A DNA stretch of 64,000 nt from assembly GCF_030817275.1 (NCBI RefSeq), contig NZ_JAUSZD010000002.1:1054001-1118000 (forward strand), written 5' to 3'. Each line of letters begins with the position of its first letter. The first letter of the stretch is position 1. The position numbers and the translations under genes were made by a program. The notes under the pieces are model-generated. The model made no database searches and had not been told where the DNA came from. It saw nothing but the letters and a program-made list of their open reading frames with translations. Positions 61,219 through 64,000 of this stretch are shown here, in pieces. Source of the stretch: Paenibacillus sp. V4I7 (GTDB lineage: Bacteria; Bacillota; Bacilli; Paenibacillales; NBRC-103111).

Positions 61219-62220
61219 ATTCTGCGTTCACAAAGTTGTTACAAAATCCTCTCCATTGATGGTGGAGGAATAAAAGGACTGTACTCAGCAACAGTTCTTC
61301 AGAAGATGGAAGAAAGGTATGGACCGCTTCACGAACACTTTAATCTCATATGCGGAACTTCTACTGGTGGGATCATCGCACTGGCATTGGCATCCGGTAT
61401 ACCCATGAGTAAAGTTGTCGAATTTTACAAAGATTCGGGTCCTAAGATCTTTCCGTACCAAAGGAAATGGAAGCGAGCACTTCATTGGCTAAAGCAGCTA
61501 ATCTGGAAATCGAAGTATTCAGATGAACAGCTTCGTGTGGCTTTAGAAGGCGTATTCGGTGACAAAAGGATAGAGGATTGCAAGACACATGTCCTTATTC
61601 CAACCGTAAACATCACGACCGGGGAGCCGTGCATCTTCAAATCAGACCATGTCCCACAATTAACAAGGGATAAAAAGCGGCTGCTTACTGAAGTGGCTCT
61701 TGCTACCTCAGCCGCGCCGACTTATTTCCCTATCGTTGAATTGCAAATGCAAAATGGCAGAGAACAATTCGTCGATGGTGGATTAGTTGCAAACAATCCT
61801 GCATTGTATGGTATCCAAGAATATTTAAGGTATTACAAAAACGATAGCCGCTATAACGATTATAGCCTGCTCTCTATTTCTTCTATTAACGAAGCCGTCA
61901 AATTTCCTAATCTCATTGAGAACAAACGGAGATCATTTGTAAGTTGGGGCGATAAATTAATTTCCCTGATGATAGATTCTCAAAGCGCGGCTGTGCACCA
62001 TCACATTGAGCATCTACGCTCGCATTCCGGTGGCAGTTATGTGCGGATCCCAAGTATGGCTCTCACAGTGGATGAAAAGAAAAAAATTGCCCTTGATATG
62101 GCTAGCCCCAAATCGCTTTCGATTTTAATCGAAAAGGGAATTCAGGCAAGTGAGCAATGGATTGAAAAAGAGGATGTAAAAGCGTTTTTCACAACAATTA
62201 CCAAGGAGGAATCGGCTTAA
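61219..62220 (+). CDS. capV: CapV patatin-like phospholipase, CBASS effector
   Basis: The ~333-residue enzyme destroys membrane phospholipids when activated by the cyclic nucleotide of the adjacent cyclase, killing infected cells. It has the oxyanion-hole DGGGIKG, the nucleophile GTSTGGIIALA, the dyad Asp in FVDGGLVANNPA, and a C-terminal sensing region. The first in-frame ATG (61306) is after DGGGIKG, so it cannot be the start. Translation must begin at ATT 61219 or CTG 61222, with GGGGG (61209-61213) 5-8 bp upstream. Its stop abuts the ATG of the cyclase. Confidence 0.9.
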   Translation: MLRSQSCYKILSIDGGGIKGLYSATVLQKMEERYGPLHEHFNLICGTSTGGIIALALASGIPMSKVVEFYKDSGPKIFPYQRKWKRALHWLKQLIWKSKYSDEQLRVALEGVFGDKRIEDCKTHVLIPTVNITTGEPCIFKSDHVPQLTRDKKRLLTEVALATSAAPTYFPIVELQMQNGREQFVDGGLVANNPALYGIQEYLRYYKNDSRYNDYSLLSISSINEAVKFPNLIENKRRSFVSWGDKLISLMIDSQSAAVHHHIEHLRSHSGGSYVRIPSMALTVDEKKKIALDMASPKSLSILIEKGIQASEQWIEKEDVKAFFTTITKEESA

Positions 62221-63198
62221 ATGTCAAACTGCCATGATCTGTTTACTAATTTTCATAATGAAATTTATCTAGATTCGACCCAAAAAGAAAGTCTTCGGAC
62301 ATCCCGAAATGAAATTCGCAAGAAAATCAAAAAGTATTTTAAGGAGGAGCTCGGGCTAGCCGAACCTAAGTTTTACGGTCAGGGCTCCTATATGATGAAT
62401 ACGACCGTCACTCCAATCGATGGGGAATACGATGTCGATGACGGGATTTATTTAGAGCATCTAAAGGATATGGAAGAAAAGGACTGGGCTACGCCAGCAA
62501 CCGTGCACAGCTGGATTGTTAAGGCGACGAAAGGACATACTTCAACGGATCCTGTGGATAAAAATACATGCGTTCGGGTTATCTTTAAAGCCAAATACCA
62601 TGTCGACCTGCCGATTTATGTGAAGAAAACGGATGAACATCCAAAACTTGCGCACAAGTCAAAAGGTTGGATTGACAGCGACCCTAAGGAACTTACTAAA
62701 TGGTTCAACGATGAAGTGAAGGAAAAAGGGAACCAGCTCAAACGACTCGTTCGATATCTAAAGGCGTGGAAGGATAATAAAGAAGGAGATACTAAATTGC
62801 CGAGTGGAATGTTTTTAACCATATTGGCTGCAAATCACTTTGTAGCCGATCACCCGGATGAGGATGATGCCGCACTTGCAGCCACAGCCAAAGCTATACA
62901 CAATGCACTCTCCGACTCTTTCTCCCTAACAAGACCGGTGTTTCCAAGTGAAGAGTTGATGTCGGATTGGTCGGACACAAGACGGGATAACTTTTTAAAT
63001 AAGCTGGCAAATCTAGTTAAAAAAGCTGAGGAAGCGCTAGAAGAATCAGATAAAACTAAAGCTTCGAAAAAGTGGATTGATGTATTCGGGGACCGCTTCC
63101 CGGAACATGAAACTACGGAAGCCGCGAAGTCGGAAACAAATTCTGTTGTAATAGCGTCAGCGCCACCGGTGCTCGGTAACCATGGACGATCAGCGTAA
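62221..63198 (+). CDS. CD-NTase, DncV-like CBASS cyclase
   Basis: The 325-residue enzyme makes a cyclic (oligo)nucleotide alarm signal. The nucleotidyltransferase core has GQGSYMMNTTV, the metal ligands Asp71, Asp73 (EYDVDDGIYL) and Asp129 (HVDLPIYVKK). The C-terminal helical domain has SDPKELTKWFNDEV and LVRYLKAWKD, laid out as in DncV. The product (cGAMP-like or other) cannot be told. The C-terminal tail (ending NHGRSA) is the kind of flexible end that Cap2 conjugates. Confidence 0.92.
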   Translation: MSNCHDLFTNFHNEIYLDSTQKESLRTSRNEIRKKIKKYFKEELGLAEPKFYGQGSYMMNTTVTPIDGEYDVDDGIYLEHLKDMEEKDWATPATVHSWIVKATKGHTSTDPVDKNTCVRVIFKAKYHVDLPIYVKKTDEHPKLAHKSKGWIDSDPKELTKWFNDEVKEKGNQLKRLVRYLKAWKDNKEGDTKLPSGMFLTILAANHFVADHPDEDDAALAATAKAIHNALSDSFSLTRPVFPSEELMSDWSDTRRDNFLNKLANLVKKAEEALEESDKTKASKKWIDVFGDRFPEHETTEAAKSETNSVVIASAPPVLGNHGRSA

Positions 63199-64000
63199 TT
63201 TGAGTGTGTATTACGATGGAGTGCTGCAAACTGCGGCGCTCCATCTTATTGATAAACACCAAGCGGTTGAAGTGCAATACCCGGGTCCTGATAAAGAGGG
63301 CATTTCTAAGTCGTTTCAAATCAGATGCCAAGACCAAGATGCGATTTTTGAAATCATACTTGCTATACCTTATAACTTTCCCGATGTTTTTCCGACTGTA
63401 TTCGTACCCGATCCATATTTTTCTAGGCTTTATCCTATACCACATTTGGATAAACGCAAGGTACTATGCACGTTTGATGCCGAGGTCGCTCATCCCAATA
63501 TAAGTAATCCGCATGGTATTTTGGATGAAGTTATTCAAAAAGCATTTATTCTATTGAAAAAAGGAAAATCAGGCGAAAATTCGTTGGATTACCTTGATGA
63601 GTTTGAATCTTATTGGATTCAGGAGGCAAATAGTGAGATACTTTCGCTACTTTCAATAAGCCCTGAGACTAGAGAAATACATCTTATTTCTTTTACTCAT
63701 CCAAATTGGAGCGTCACTAAATTAGTTGCTGATACAAGAATGGAAGGGGAAACTTGGCTGGTTCAAGCTGGGGCAACAGTTGATCCGACACGCAAGAAGG
63801 CGTTTTATTTACCTCTCGAATCAATTGGTCTGCCACCATTCCCAACAAAAAACGGTGAATTTTTAAAACGGCTAAAGACTGTAAGCGGTGATGCAGTAAA
63901 GCCTCTGTTAGAATTTCTTAATAAAGATACAAGACCATCTACGATCGTGTTTTCAATGCCGTATAAAGATGGTCATATTATCGGCGCATGGGAGCACGCT
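63182..64000 (+). CDS. cap2: Cap2, E2-E1 conjugation enzyme of type II CBASS (partial)
   Basis: The first 273 codons are open to the end of the window. The N-terminal E2-like domain has FEIILAIPYNFPDVFPTVFV and the candidate catalytic Cys96 in RKVLCTFDAEVAHPNIS. The E1 ThiF-like domain should follow beyond 64000. Cap2 ligates the C-terminus of the CD-NTase to targets and so primes signalling. The start ATG at 63182 overlaps the cyclase gene by 17 bp. Confidence 0.9.
   Translation, partial: MDDQRNLSVYYDGVLQTAALHLIDKHQAVEVQYPGPDKEGISKSFQIRCQDQDAIFEIILAIPYNFPDVFPTVFVPDPYFSRLYPIPHLDKRKVLCTFDAEVAHPNISNPHGILDEVIQKAFILLKKGKSGENSLDYLDEFESYWIQEANSEILSLLSISPETREIHLISFTHPNWSVTKLVADTRMEGETWLVQAGATVDPTRKKAFYLPLESIGLPPFPTKNGEFLKRLKTVSGDAVKPLLEFLNKDTRPSTIVFSMPYKDGHIIGAWEHA

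Larger units (their letters stand above)
55574..64000 (+). mobile_element. Tn7-like element with CBASS cargo (right end beyond window)
   Basis: The genes tnsA, tnsB, tnsC and a tniQ protein stand in the canonical order with short gaps, followed by a CBASS operon on the same strand. No Cas genes or CRISPR repeats are seen, so it is not a CRISPR-associated transposon within the window. Left limit estimated; right limit not visible. Confidence 0.8.

Noticed and set aside
56000..64000. CRISPR-associated transposon
   Set aside because: tnsABC and tniQ are present, but no cas12k or cas5-8 genes and no repeat arrays are seen in the window.

Overview
The window comes from an endospore-forming Firmicute, most likely Paenibacillaceae (Paenibacillus or Cohnella type). 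It has strong AGGAGG-type ribosome binding sites, TTG and GTG starts, a tricistronic spore germinant-receptor (ger) operon, and DUF3231, CBO0543 and DUF4275 proteins. No rRNA or tRNA gene was seen. It is an accessory region: small single genes, many broken genes, and at least five kinds of mobile DNA.

Layout. 1-1.6 kb: DUF3841 gene and a decayed aminoglycoside-kinase gene, each with a copy of a dispersed hairpin repeat. 1.9-3.6 kb: msrAB-dinB, duplicated in decayed form at 15.5-16.9 kb. 4.6-7.5 kb: NarL-type two-component pair, a DoxX gene and shared CATGACTTTTGG palindromes. 7.5-18 kb: methyltransferase and helicase fragments, XRE and AraC regulators, MFS exporter, aldehyde dehydrogenase, broken MFS and broken SDR. 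18-38 kb: a run of same-strand small genes (HAD, DUF7660, CuAO/MORN secreted protein, Nudix, GyrI-like, DUF4275, LRR, PepE and unknowns) separated by about 20 related repeats. This run is interrupted by a group II intron without its protein, a merR-clpP operon, an IS110 element, marR-doxX, catalase and merR-oxidoreductase. 38-40 kb: a group II intron with its maturase. 42.1-50.3 kb: an IS66-bounded composite element carrying a ger operon, with an intact 8-bp target duplication, splitting a membrane-protein gene. 51-55.3 kb: more repeat-linked small genes ending in an intact tyrosine recombinase. 56-64 kb: a Tn7-like transposition module (tnsA, tnsB, tnsC, tniQ) followed by a type II CBASS defence operon (CapV phospholipase, DncV-like CD-NTase, Cap2) that runs off the window.

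Main interpretation. The dispersed repeat starts with AACTAAC-like bases at or just after a stop codon, has a variable central hairpin, and ends in a complementary TTAGTT-like motif. It separates promiscuous one-gene units all on the plus strand. This is the organisation of integron cassettes with attC sites, but in a Firmicute and without a recognisable IntI. Two tyrosine-recombinase genes (one intact, one truncated), each behind a conserved leader that can bury its own Shine-Dalgarno sequence, lie next to repeat copies and are candidate enzymes. Both group II introns sit inside repeat copies. This integron-like system is inferred from sequence layout; it was not tested by search or folding software.
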